Program-made: the position numbers and the translations under genes
From: a virus
Virus record (IMG/VR): IMGVR_UViG_3300025083_000131
Coordinates: 1-31,855 of that record
DNA length: 31,855 nucleotides
Strand: one strand, 5' to 3'
The notes under the pieces: model-generated
Databases searched by the model: none
Told to the model about the DNA's origin: nothing
The model's input: the letters and a program-made list of their open reading frames with translations, nothing else
Part shown: positions 20,349 to 25,407 of the stretch, piece by piece
How the letters are laid out: every line of letters begins with the position of its first letter
How positions within the stretch are numbered: the first letter of the stretch is position 1

Positions 20349-20561
20349 TTAACAACTAGTATCTGACAGATTACTGATATCCTCTCTTTCATGTAGTACT
20401 TCCACTACCTCATATGAGAGATCCTCAGCTACATAGTCAGTCTTTAATAAACCTACTATCACATTTAAACACTCCCAGTTATACTTAAACTTCTCCTTGT
20501 CTAACGAAGGCATGATACATTCATCCCTCAAATATATGTGATATAACTTTGAAATACTCAT
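20349..20561 (-). CDS. Conserved-type cyanophage protein, 70 residues
   Basis: The product reads MSISKLYHIYLRDECIMPSL, then DKEKFKYNWECLNVIVGLL, which resembles small cyanophage hypotheticals with a KLYHIYxKDECL start. I start at the ATG at 20561; a TTG 57 bases upstream would add a poly-Lys/Pro stretch encoded by A-runs and looks spurious. GAGG lies about 14 bases upstream, a weak ribosome site. The stop overlaps the -35 region of the next promoter. Function unknown. Confidence 0.7.
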   Translation of the reverse strand: MSISKLYHIYLRDECIMPSLDKEKFKYNWECLNVIVGLLKTDYVAEDLSYEVVEVLHEREDISNLSDTSC

Positions 20562-20658
20562 ACGGTCTGCAAACCTCGGGGGGATTTTTTTATATATGGG
20601 ATTTTTTTTTCTTTGCAATATATTAAGGCCGGATTGTCACCTTTGTAGGTTAGACAAG

Positions 20659-20691
20659 CCGCATTTTCTTTTATGGGCGATCGCTATGCGG
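20659..20691. repeat. Inverted repeat enclosing a HIP1 octamer (GCGATCGC)
   Basis: CCGCAT and ATGCGG form a 6-bp stem. The loop contains GCGATCGC (20677-20684), the HIP1 palindrome overrepresented in many cyanobacterial genomes. It lies in the 5' leader of the 70-residue gene. One copy is weak evidence for a cyanobacterial link. Confidence 0.5.
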
Positions 20692-20755
20692 TCATAAGGA
20701 TAACATCGAAAATCTCAAAACACTGCCGCTTGTGCATACTAACTGCTCATCGCTA

Positions 20756-20784
20756 AGTATAACATAACAGCTGCAATTTGTCAA
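20756..20784 (-). promoter_or_regulatory. Sigma70-type promoter, TTGACA-17-TATACT with extended -10
   Basis: TTGACA (20779-20784) is followed after exactly 17 bp by TATACT (20756-20761), with a TG one base upstream of the -10. It points to the 70-residue gene and the glycosyltransferase operon. Expected start of transcription is near 20749. Confidence 0.8.
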
Positions 20785-20790
20785 GTTGTT

Positions 20791-20814
20791 AACACTAACT
20801 GTTTTGATAGTGTT
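20791..20814. repeat. 7-bp inverted repeat upstream of the promoter
   Basis: AACACTA and TAGTGTT are perfect complements around a 10-base loop. The repeat abuts the upstream side of the -35 box, so it could be an operator or the end of the preceding transcript. There is no T-run. Confidence 0.5.
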
Positions 20815-20821
20815 ATATCTG

Positions 20822-20844
20822 AGGGAGGAGAGATTGTCCTCCCT
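20822..20844. terminator. 8-bp hairpin after the 43-residue gene
   Basis: AGGGAGGA pairs perfectly with TCCTCCCT around a 7-base loop, 46 bases after the stop of the 43-residue gene. No U-tract follows on either strand, so intrinsic termination is doubtful; the hairpin may protect the 3' end of the RNA. AGGGAGGA also resembles a ribosome binding site. Confidence 0.4.
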
Positions 20845-20890
20845 ATGTGTTACTTAAGAGCTCACACTATATGCGAATTAGCGGTAAAGC

Positions 20891-21022
20891 TCACATAGAA
20901 TCAATCTGCCTTTGAATAGTTTCATTTCTATTCTCGATGACTTCTCTTAGTGGAGAATCTAGCAGGTCAATAACTAAGTTAAGACCTAAGAGAACAATAA
21001 CAACAGAGAGTGCAATACGCAT
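20891..21022 (-). CDS. Small single-pass membrane protein, 43 residues
   Basis: The product begins MRIALSVVIVLLGLNLVIDL, one N-terminal hydrophobic helix, then a charged tail (REVIENRNETIQRQIDSM). It could be an inner-membrane peptide or an uncleaved signal anchor. It follows repeat copy 1 with about 100 bases between. No clear Shine-Dalgarno is present. Function unknown. Confidence 0.6.
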   Translation of the reverse strand: MRIALSVVIVLLGLNLVIDLLDSPLREVIENRNETIQRQIDSM

Positions 21023-21122
21023 GAGTTGAGTGTTTTAGAAAAGATTTGTGTGAGTTTATCACCAGCAGTAGAGTTGCCAACTGACTCGCTTGGGAGTGAT
21101 GAATGGGTGTCCTGTGCCCCTC

Positions 21123-21154
21123 ACACTATAGGGGTCAATTCGAGGTGAGTAACT
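21123..21154 (-). promoter_or_regulatory. Intergenic repeat, copy 1 (lowest coordinate)
   Basis: Minus-strand order: GTTACTCACCT, CGAATTGACC, then CCTATAGTGTGA. The -10-like hexamer is TATAGT. Unlike most copies it is about 100 bases from the next ATG (21022) and is not adjacent to a stop codon. Confidence 0.8.
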
Positions 21155-21155
21155 C

Positions 21156-21212
21156 TAAGGGGGTGCTATATAGGCCCCCTTATATAAGGCCTCTATATAT
21201 GGCCCTTATATG
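21156..21212. repeat. Nested G/C-clamped TATATA palindromes
   Basis: Between the stop of the 49-residue gene and repeat copy 1 there are three TATATA cores flanked by G and C runs: a GGGGG...CCCCC stem around CTATATAG, the perfect 12-bp palindrome CCTTATATAAGG (21178-21189), and CTCTATATATGGCCC. It could be a processing or termination structure, or a protein-binding array. Confidence 0.55.
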
Positions 21213-21213
21213 A

Positions 21214-21363
21214 TCAGAACTCCAATTCCATAAGTGTTGGCTCATTGGCGACTTGTGCTACTTGCTGTTCATTAGCGCCCTGTGAGATAGACTCAAGGAT
21301 CTCAAGAATCTGTGAACCTGTGTTACCCTTACGAAGCAGGGAGATCATTACAGATTTGGTCAT
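21214..21363 (-). CDS. Small protein, 49 residues
   Basis: The product starts MTKSVMISLLRKGNTGSQIL, then EILESISQGANEQQ, and ends TLMELEF. The LRKGNTGxxILEILESI segment resembles a short helical protein seen in several cyanophages. It is preceded by about 60 bases without the intergenic repeat, and no ribosome site stands out. Function unknown. Confidence 0.65.
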   Translation of the reverse strand: MTKSVMISLLRKGNTGSQILEILESISQGANEQQVAQVANEPTLMELEF

Positions 21364-21424
21364 GATAAAGTGTTAGTGAGTGTTTGTTTGTGATGTGTAG
21401 TTTAAAGTCATTGCGGACTGTGAA

Positions 21425-21544
21425 TCAAAGCACGGACTTGCGTCTACGCTTAATCTGTGAGGGGAGCACAGTTACTGTTACTTTGTAGTGTCCATCTGCC
21501 TTAAGTGTGTCAATGGTCTGTAGCAGTGATTGTGTGGAACTCAT
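21425..21544 (-). CDS. Small protein, 39 residues
   Basis: The product reads MSSTQSLLQTIDTLKADGHY followed by KVTVTVLPSQIKRRRKSVL, with a basic C terminus. Repeat copy 2 ends 15 bases before the ATG with no Shine-Dalgarno, the pattern seen across the array, which supports this as a true start. Function unknown. Confidence 0.6.
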   Translation of the reverse strand: MSSTQSLLQTIDTLKADGHYKVTVTVLPSQIKRRRKSVL

Positions 21545-21558
21545 CGATGATTGCCGTG

Positions 21559-21593
21559 GTTACACTATAGGGGTCATTTGAAGGTGAGTAACT
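21559..21593 (-). promoter_or_regulatory. Intergenic repeat, copy 2
   Basis: Reads AGTTACTCACCTTC, AAATGACC, CCTATAGTGTAAC on the minus strand. It heads the 39-residue gene. Upstream lies the origin-like segment instead of a gene. Confidence 0.85.
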
Positions 21594-21641
21594 ATGTGGG
21601 TCATGAACTTCGGGGGTTTCAGAGTATTTTTGGGGGAGGGG

Positions 21642-21670
21642 TTGACATTATCGGAAAGGCCTGATAGAAT
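21642..21670 (+). promoter_or_regulatory. Sigma70-type promoter pointing against all genes
   Basis: TTGACA (21642-21647), a 17-bp spacer and TAGAAT (21665-21670) with an extended TG, on the plus strand. No plus-strand gene follows. The RNA would start near 21677 and run through the AT-rich repeats, then antisense to the small genes above 21908. Confidence 0.7.
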
Positions 21671-21689
21671 ACGGCCTAAGATGACAATA

Positions 21690-21880
21690 AGATCTGCCAT
21701 TTATAAGACTTAAAGAGATATTAGATCTGCCATTAATTAACACCTTTTCCACAGAATAACACACTTATTAACACCTTTAACCTTACTATTCCACAGCCAT
21801 TGTGGAAAACAATAAAACACTCATATACATTTAAAAAGGCCTTTATTAAACGTTTTTAATGAAAATAGTCTATTTATAAG
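21690..21880. other. Candidate replication origin: AT-rich, DnaA-box-like nonamers and direct repeats
   Basis: This segment holds two AGATCTGCCATT repeats (21690 and 21723), two ATTAACACCTTT repeats (21736 and 21767), and three DnaA-box-like nonamers: TTTTCCACA at 21745, TATTCCACA at 21787, and TTTTCCACA on the minus strand at 21801-21809. The last two form an inverted repeat, TTCCACA-gccat-TGTGGAA. The following 70 bases are very AT-rich. A strong promoter fires into it from 21642. The combination resembles a bacterial origin, or a T4-style origin where an RNA from a nearby promoter invades an unwinding element. No replication evidence can be seen directly. Confidence 0.45.
21871..21878 (-). 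promoter_or_regulatory. Perfect T4 late box TATAAATA inside the origin-like segment
   Basis: The minus strand reads CTTATAAATAGAC, an exact match to the T4 late consensus. The nearest supported gene downstream is the 39-residue gene at 21544, more than 300 bases away, so its target is unclear. Confidence 0.5.
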
Positions 21881-21907
21881 TGTTTTTTAGGTGTATTTCT
21901 TGAGTTC

Positions 21908-22171
21908 TTAAGTAGTAACCTGATTCTGTACTCTTCCCACTTCATCATCAATCAGTTCACCTATTTGTGTGTAGATGTCATCAGTATTCCCTACCTCAAA
22001 TAGCACTTGGTCACTATCATCTTGAGAGAGATATAATTCATCATTAGATACATCTTCAAAATAGAATACATCTTCTTTAGTATAGATGAAGGAAGCACAT
22101 GTAGCATTCTCTCCTTGTTGTTCAATGAGTTGATTTACTTGGTCTTTGAGTTTAGATAGTGTGTGATACAT
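21908..22171 (-). CDS. Conserved-type cyanophage protein, 87 residues
   Basis: The product starts MYHTLSKLKDQVNQLIEQQG, then ENATCASFIYTKEDVFYFED, and continues acidic to the end (GELIDDEVGRVQNQVTT). I recall similar proteins in cyanomyoviruses. A helical N terminus is followed by a beta-rich acidic region. It is the last gene of a three-gene unit headed by repeat copy 3 and starts 9 bases after the preceding stop. Function unknown. Confidence 0.8.
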   Translation of the reverse strand: MYHTLSKLKDQVNQLIEQQGENATCASFIYTKEDVFYFEDVSNDELYLSQDDSDQVLFEVGNTDDIYTQIGELIDDEVGRVQNQVTT

Positions 22172-22180
22172 TGTGATTAG

Positions 22181-22342
22181 TTAGAGAAAAGGATTACAGG
22201 TAGTACGTGTTAATGGTTCACCTAATTGTTCTTTGGTTGGTATCTCATCATGAGGACGATATGCATAGATGATTGAACTTAACTGAGCTTGTAGTTTATC
22301 ATCCATCTGTGTATTGCGTAGATGATAGATGTCATAATTCAA
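22181..22342 (-). CDS. Small protein, 53 residues (TTG start) or 41 (internal ATG)
   Basis: The conserved-looking part is MDDKLQAQLSSIIYAYRPHD followed by EIPTKEQLGEPLTRTTCNPF. A TTG at 22342 overlaps the stop of the upstream gene (TTGA), suggesting coupling and 12 extra residues (NYDIYHLRNTQ after the start). The first internal ATG is at 22306 and lacks a ribosome site. The gene fills the gap between two better-known neighbours. Function unknown; the start is uncertain. Confidence 0.6.
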   Translation of the reverse strand: MNYDIYHLRNTQMDDKLQAQLSSIIYAYRPHDEIPTKEQLGEPLTRTTCNPFL

Positions 22343-22674
22343 GAGAAGATATATCCGTTAGTGAACTCTTTGGTTACGTTGTTATCTCTTACGAACCATT
22401 GATAGTTCTTTTGAAAGACACCATCAGTGAATGCATTACAGAACTCATTAATAAGTGCATTGAGTCTTGACTTAGTAGTATTAGACTGCCAACCTCCATC
22501 GAAGATTGTCATATCGTTGTCAGAAACCTCGGCAATCTTGTTACCATGAAGGAAGACTGAAGCAACAACACATTTGTCACCATCATTGAAGAAATTAACA
22601 ACTTTTGTGTTTCCTGATTTCCAATCAGTTTCAGACTTGATTGCTTGGATCATTTGGGTTTCGATCTTTCTCAT
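22339..22674 (-). CDS. Conserved-type T4-like cyanophage protein, 111 residues
   Basis: The product begins MRKIETQMIQAIKSETDWKS and contains the distinctive IFDGGWQSNTTKSRLNALIN followed by EFCNAF. I remember this combination as a widespread conserved hypothetical of cyanomyoviruses and other marine T4-likes. It looks like a small soluble domain with beta strands around KVVNFFNDGDKCVVASVFLHG. It is the first gene after repeat copy 3, whose end is 19 bases upstream. Its function is not known to me. Confidence 0.88.
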   Translation of the reverse strand: MRKIETQMIQAIKSETDWKSGNTKVVNFFNDGDKCVVASVFLHGNKIAEVSDNDMTIFDGGWQSNTTKSRLNALINEFCNAFTDGVFQKNYQWFVRDNNVTKEFTNGYIFS

Positions 22675-22693
22675 GATGTGGTGGATTGTGTTC

Positions 22694-22727
22694 TTACACT
22701 ATAGGAGTCAATTGAAGGTGAGTAACT
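22694..22727 (-). promoter_or_regulatory. Intergenic repeat, copy 3
   Basis: Reads AGTTACTCACCTTC, AATTGACTC, CTATAGTGTAAG on the minus strand. It begins three bases after the stop codon of the secreted zincin-like gene and heads the 111-residue gene. Confidence 0.88.
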
Positions 22728-22730
22728 TTG

Positions 22731-23276
22731 TCAGAAACAAAATTCACGTACTTTTTGTTCAATAGAGGATGCAGGTACATCTTCAGCTACAACATAAGCT
22801 TCCATCTCTTGTTGTATCTTAAGATCGCTTAATCCTTGTTCCTCTAACATTGAATATAAGCCTTGTAAATTCTCTAAACTTACAGATGAATTTTTTAGAA
22901 ATTCAACTAACTCATCTTCAGGAAATAACGTTGAAAGTATTCCATCACCTAATGATTCTGCTGCACAATCTTGTACGACATGATGAGCTTCATGTCTTAA
23001 TGTATCTAAATCATTTGCAGTCCATTTCTCTTGCTTACCATGACTTACCATCTTATCTTGACAAATTACTAAAAATCCAATATGTGGATAATATATGCCA
23101 TCATTCTTACCACTACAATGTAACTTGGAATTGACTGCCATAGTCACTCCAACATCTTCTAATGTTTGATATAACTTCTCATGATCCTTAAATGTATTTT
23201 GTGCGTACGCATTACTTGCTGTTAATACAAATGCAGTGACAGTTGATGTGATAACTGTAGATAGAAGATTCTTCAT
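22731..23276 (-). CDS. Predicted secreted zincin-like metalloprotease, 181 residues
   Basis: The protein starts with a typical signal peptide (MKNLLSTVITSTVTAFVLTA, then SNAYA before QN as cleavage site). After that it has an HExxH zinc-protease motif, H95-E96-A97-H98-H99, in LRHEAHHVVQDC. A glutamate 60 residues later in QQEMEAYVVAED (E157 or E159) could be the third ligand, as in gluzincins. Three or four cysteines (C54, C72, C104, C180) could form disulfides. It follows the 76-residue gene by 12 bases behind repeat copy 4, with no ribosome site. Possible jobs are cell-envelope remodelling or digestion of a periplasmic target; the substrate is unknown. The motif is visible, activity is inferred. 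Confidence 0.72.
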   Translation of the reverse strand: MKNLLSTVITSTVTAFVLTASNAYAQNTFKDHEKLYQTLEDVGVTMAVNSKLHCSGKNDGIYYPHIGFLVICQDKMVSHGKQEKWTANDLDTLRHEAHHVVQDCAAESLGDGILSTLFPEDELVEFLKNSSVSLENLQGLYSMLEEQGLSDLKIQQEMEAYVVAEDVPASSIEQKVREFCF

Positions 23277-23288
23277 AATAAGATAAGA

Positions 23289-23519
23289 TTAAACATTAAG
23301 TGTAGTTGGTACATATTCTGCAATATCTGATACGTCATCACTATCAAGATATGTTGCAGTGAATTGAATTGCGTCACGATGTGATCGAAACTCAACAGTT
23401 ACATTATCATACTCAGTTGGATTGAATGTAACAGATAATGGTGCGACATTTGATTCCTCACATACTTGTGCGACTGCAGTCAATGTATAGTCAGAAAAGA
23501 AATCGTAGTTGATTTTCAT
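23289..23519 (-). CDS. Hypothetical protein, 76 residues
   Basis: The product begins MKINYDFFSDYTLTAVAQVC and is beta-rich and acidic, ending DVSDIAEYVPTTLNV. It is the first gene after repeat copy 4, with an unusually long gap of about 40 bases from the repeat to the ATG. There is no signal peptide or membrane segment. Function unknown. Confidence 0.75.
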   Translation of the reverse strand: MKINYDFFSDYTLTAVAQVCEESNVAPLSVTFNPTEYDNVTVEFRSHRDAIQFTATYLDSDDVSDIAEYVPTTLNV

Positions 23520-23557
23520 AAAAGTTGAAAGTTGATTGGGTGGGATGCCGTATGGCG

Positions 23558-23592
23558 GTTATACTATAAGAGTCAATTCGAGGTGAGTAACT
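23558..23592 (-). promoter_or_regulatory. Intergenic repeat, copy 4
   Basis: Reads AGTTACTCACCTCG, AATTGACTC, TTATAGTATAAC on the minus strand. It starts three bases after the stop of the 85-residue gene and heads the pair 76-residue protein and zincin-like protein. Confidence 0.87.
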
Positions 23593-23595
23593 CTC

Positions 23596-23853
23596 TCACC
23601 ACTGATTGGTTTGTATCATATAACTACGAATCTCATCATATGCAAATCTCTGAATCTTAACATCAGTTGCGGTATCTAAGACTTCATACATTCTTTGAAT
23701 ATATTCACTCTTTGTTGTTGGTGGTGATATGTTTTTCTTTGCGGTATATCCTAGATTAGTGTTACCATTGGTTCGAGTCTTTGGCCTTCCAAAGTTACCC
23801 GTTACATTGCCTTCTGTTCTTAACTTAGTCTTGATCTTAGATAGATTTGTCAT
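23596..23853 (-). CDS. Hypothetical protein, 85 residues
   Basis: I start at the ATG at 23853 (MTNLSKIKTKLRTEGNVTGN) because GGAGGAGC lies about 8 bases upstream, a good ribosome site; a TTG two codons earlier is less likely. The N-terminal half is basic and Gly/Asn/Thr-rich (GRPKTRTNGNTNLGYTAKK), probably disordered. The second half looks helical (EYIQRMYEVLDTATDVKIQR). It follows the 91-residue gene with almost no gap and ends at repeat copy 4. Function unknown. Confidence 0.75.
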   Translation of the reverse strand: MTNLSKIKTKLRTEGNVTGNFGRPKTRTNGNTNLGYTAKKNISPPTTKSEYIQRMYEVLDTATDVKIQRFAYDEIRSYMIQTNQW

Positions 23854-23855
23854 GA

Positions 23856-24131
23856 TCAAAGCTCCTCCATCATTTCATTCATCTCTACACTGTTGATATT
23901 AACATCATCCCACTTTACGCCATCACCTGTAGTTTCAGCACCACAGTTTAACATACAACGAACAAACTTCTCATATGGGGTATCATCTTCATTACAGAAT
24001 TTGACACATGCTTTGGCCGTATTATACAGAAACTCATCATTACCCATCCATAGACTTGCGTTCCAGGTTTCATAGTTAGTCCAACCATTGTAGCTGGTGT
24101 CTTCCATTGTGGTCTGATAGGTTGATGTCAT
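23856..24131 (-). CDS. Phage protein with GWTNYETWNASLW motif, 91 residues
   Basis: The N-terminal YNGWTNYETWNASLWMGND is a recurrent signature of small proteins in phages and plasmids, often written NYETWN. After it come three cysteines (KACVKFCNED, MLNCGAE) and an acidic end with Met and Glu. I know the motif but no established activity. Repeat copy 5 ends 15 bases before the ATG, with no Shine-Dalgarno; its own last codons provide the GGAGGAGC used by the next gene. Confidence 0.8.
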   Translation of the reverse strand: MTSTYQTTMEDTSYNGWTNYETWNASLWMGNDEFLYNTAKACVKFCNEDDTPYEKFVRCMLNCGAETTGDGVKWDDVNINSVEMNEMMEEL

Positions 24132-24145
24132 GAGTTGATTGCGTG

Positions 24146-24180
24146 GTTACACTATAGGAGTCATTTGGAGGTGAGTAACT
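24146..24180 (-). promoter_or_regulatory. Intergenic repeat, copy 5
   Basis: Reads AGTTACTCACCTCC, AAATGACTC, CTATAGTGTAAC on the minus strand. It directly abuts the stop codon of the 69-residue gene and heads the 91-residue gene. Confidence 0.88.
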
Positions 24181-24390
24181 TTAGAAGAGCCAGGATAACA
24201 ACCCCTTTCTATCATTATCACTGTTATGCTCTCTTACAACTGTTGGCCAAGTTGCACTTGAATTTGGTATCATACCTTCGACAAGTCTCATTGCTTCATC
24301 ATTATACATTGCCTCCACATTGATATGGCGAGTTCCAGCTTCTGTTGGGACAGTGTAAGGAACTCGAAAAGTGTATGTGATTTGTGCCAT
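24181..24390 (-). CDS. Hypothetical protein, 69 residues
   Basis: The product starts MAQITYTFRVPYTVPTEAGT and ends NDRKGLLSWLF. It may be a small beta strand plus helix protein. It lies 20 bases after the secreted 76-residue gene without a repeat between them, so it probably belongs to the transcript from copy 6. Function unknown. Confidence 0.72.
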   Translation of the reverse strand: MAQITYTFRVPYTVPTEAGTRHINVEAMYNDEAMRLVEGMIPNSSATWPTVVREHNSDNDRKGLLSWLF

Positions 24391-24410
24391 GATAAAAAAG
24401 AAGAATTGTG

Positions 24411-24641
24411 TTAGTTAGGGGTGGACTCAAGTTCAAACAAACTTCGACGCAGTTTGCGTTCTATCTGTTGATTGACACAACGGTCATATTTCTGTGGCTC
24501 GTCAAGCGGTACTTTATCACAAATAAGACTTAAACTTTCAATAAAGTCTATAATCTGTTCACTCTCTGAATATGCATGAACAGGAGATGATCCTGATAAA
24601 AGTAATACTGAAATAACTGGAATAATGTTAATAAGTTTCAT
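24411..24641 (-). CDS. Predicted secreted small protein, 76 residues
   Basis: The ATG at 24641 gives MKLINIIPVISVLLLSGSSP then VHAYSESEQ, a signal peptide with an Ala-x-Ala-like cleavage region. GGAGG lies 6 bases upstream, so this start is much better than the longer open frame to 24758. The mature part is about 54 residues with two cysteines (LICDKVP, DRCVNQQ), possibly one disulfide, and a basic patch (ERKLRRSL). It overlaps nothing and starts next to the stop of the 73-residue gene. It is the second exported protein of this array. Function unknown. Confidence 0.75.
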   Translation of the reverse strand: MKLINIIPVISVLLLSGSSPVHAYSESEQIIDFIESLSLICDKVPLDEPQKYDRCVNQQIERKLRRSLFELESTPN

Positions 24642-24642
24642 A

Positions 24643-24864
24643 TCAACCTCCGTAAACTTCTTCGGCCATGGGTGTATCAGTGTAGATACTTGGCACCTTA
24701 ACTGATTCCCCAAACATTTGCTCAAAAATATCAGGCTCAAATTGTTTTTTATAGTCACGATTTAGTCGTGCAATCTCTTCTTTACATGCTTCGACTTCCA
24801 TTTGTGCCTTCCACATTTTGTGGCGAAGATCATACTGCAAGTTGTTTCTTTCTGTGATTGTCAT
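24643..24864 (-). CDS. Coiled-coil protein, 73 residues
   Basis: The product begins MTITERNNLQYDLRHKMWKA, then QMEVEACKEEIARLNRDYKK, a heptad-like helix likely to form a coiled coil. It ends TDTPMAEEVYGG, whose codons include the ribosome site of the secreted gene downstream. Repeat copy 6 ends 13 bases before the ATG. Function unknown. Confidence 0.77.
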   Translation of the reverse strand: MTITERNNLQYDLRHKMWKAQMEVEACKEEIARLNRDYKKQFEPDIFEQMFGESVKVPSIYTDTPMAEEVYGG

Positions 24865-24876
24865 AATGTTGAACGG

Positions 24877-24911
24877 GTTACACTATAGGAGTCAATTAGA
24901 GGTGAGTAACT
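24877..24911 (-). promoter_or_regulatory. Intergenic repeat, copy 6
   Basis: Reads AGTTACTCACCTCT, AATTGACTC, CTATAGTGTAAC on the minus strand. Its first bases overlap the TAG stop of the 65-residue gene. It heads the 73-residue, secreted 76-residue and 69-residue genes. Confidence 0.88.
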
Positions 24912-25107
24912 ATGAAGAGGTCATATCGTCCCATACTTCTTCGCCATAACAATCACTAATCTCTTCCTTTAGATCTTCCATCTCATAACCTTTTAAGTTT
25001 TCCACAATACTATCCTCAGCGAATTCAATCAATAGTTTCATATCCATTCCCTCTACAATCATTTCAGCATAATCTCTTTTTAATTGGTCTAGTTGAGTGA
25101 TAGTCAT
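24910..25107 (-). CDS. Acidic phage protein, 65 residues (YAEMIVEGMDMK type)
   Basis: I choose the ATG at 25107 (MTITQLDQLKRDYAEMIVEG then MDMKLLIEFAEDSIVENL), which resembles common T4-like phage proteins of this size. A longer frame to 25161 would be translated from the worn repeat copy 7 and is unlikely; the ATG at 25113 is an alternative. The protein is helical and acidic (MEDLKEEISDCYGEEVWDD). It may be a small regulatory protein, but no activity is known to me. Confidence 0.8.
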   Translation of the reverse strand: MTITQLDQLKRDYAEMIVEGMDMKLLIEFAEDSIVENLKGYEMEDLKEEISDCYGEEVWDDMTSS

Positions 25108-25137
25108 GTTCATTTGATTGATTTGCAAGTGGAATAA

Positions 25138-25155
25138 TTTAGAGGTAAGTGACTT
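25138..25155 (-). promoter_or_regulatory. Worn intergenic repeat, copy 7
   Basis: Only the upstream part survives: the minus strand reads AAGTCACTTACCTCTAAA, compared with AAGTTACTCACCTC in full copies. The CTATAGTG part is replaced by TTATTCCACT. It still sits between two genes at the usual place, which suggests decay of a former full copy. Confidence 0.6.
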
Positions 25156-25157
25156 TA

Positions 25158-25355
25158 TCACCCAACAGAAACAAGTTCTTCAAACCTATCAAGAGTTGCA
25201 TATCTTACGACTCCATTCTCATCTGTGAGTTGAACCATGGGCCACATGGATGAATCAGCGAGAAACTTACCACCGGTAATGATATGAACCATTCCAGTTT
25301 TTTCGTCTTCTACTTTACAACCGATTGCTTCTTGGACCCAGTTAAGAAAACTCAT
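25158..25355 (-). CDS. Hypothetical protein, 65 residues
   Basis: The product starts MSFLNWVQEAIGCKVEDEKT and continues GMVHIITGGKFLADSSMW, a short helix followed by a likely small beta-barrel (PMVQLTDENGVVRYATLDRF). It heads a unit behind repeat copy 8. The pattern resembles small SH3-like domains, but that is only a guess. Function unknown. Confidence 0.75.
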   Translation of the reverse strand: MSFLNWVQEAIGCKVEDEKTGMVHIITGGKFLADSSMWPMVQLTDENGVVRYATLDRFEELVSVG

Positions 25356-25372
25356 TTGAAACGAAAAACAGA

Positions 25373-25407
25373 ATTACACTATAGGAGTCATTTGGAGGTG
25401 AGTAACT
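25373..25407 (-). promoter_or_regulatory. Intergenic repeat, copy 8
   Basis: Reads AGTTACTCACCTCC, AAATGACTC, CTATAGTGTAAT on the minus strand, 22 bases after the stop of the 58-residue membrane protein, one of the larger stop-to-repeat gaps. Confidence 0.87.

Larger units (their letters stand above)
20562..20890. promoter_or_regulatory. Gene-free regulatory region with promoter and three hairpins
   Basis: No convincing gene lies in these 329 bases. They hold a canonical minus-strand promoter, an inverted repeat just upstream of it, an 8-bp GC-rich hairpin, and a hairpin around a HIP1 palindrome in the leader of the 70-residue gene. The transcript from the promoter would carry a leader of about 190 bases with A-rich runs near 20580-20625. 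Confidence 0.6.

Noticed and set aside
20619-20760. A tRNA gene in the structured leader region.
   Set aside because: I found no cloverleaf with a TTCGA-type arm or acceptor pairing on either strand.
21059-21124. A 21-codon GTG frame (ending PKRVSWQLYCW) between repeat copy 1 and the 43-residue gene.
   Set aside because: It is very short, the GTG lies inside the repeat, and no ribosome site exists; the composition is suggestive but not enough.
21560-21700. A 46-codon minus frame starting MADLIVILGRILSGLSDNVN.
   Set aside because: The start looks protein-like, but the frame has no ribosome site, overlaps the plus-strand promoter and runs through repeat copy 2 to its end, where no other accepted gene is translated through a full copy.
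24641-24758. N-terminal extension of the secreted 76-residue protein to 115 residues.
   Set aside because: The extension overlaps the coiled-coil gene in another frame, hides the signal peptide inside the protein, and ignores the GGAGG site before the ATG at 24641.
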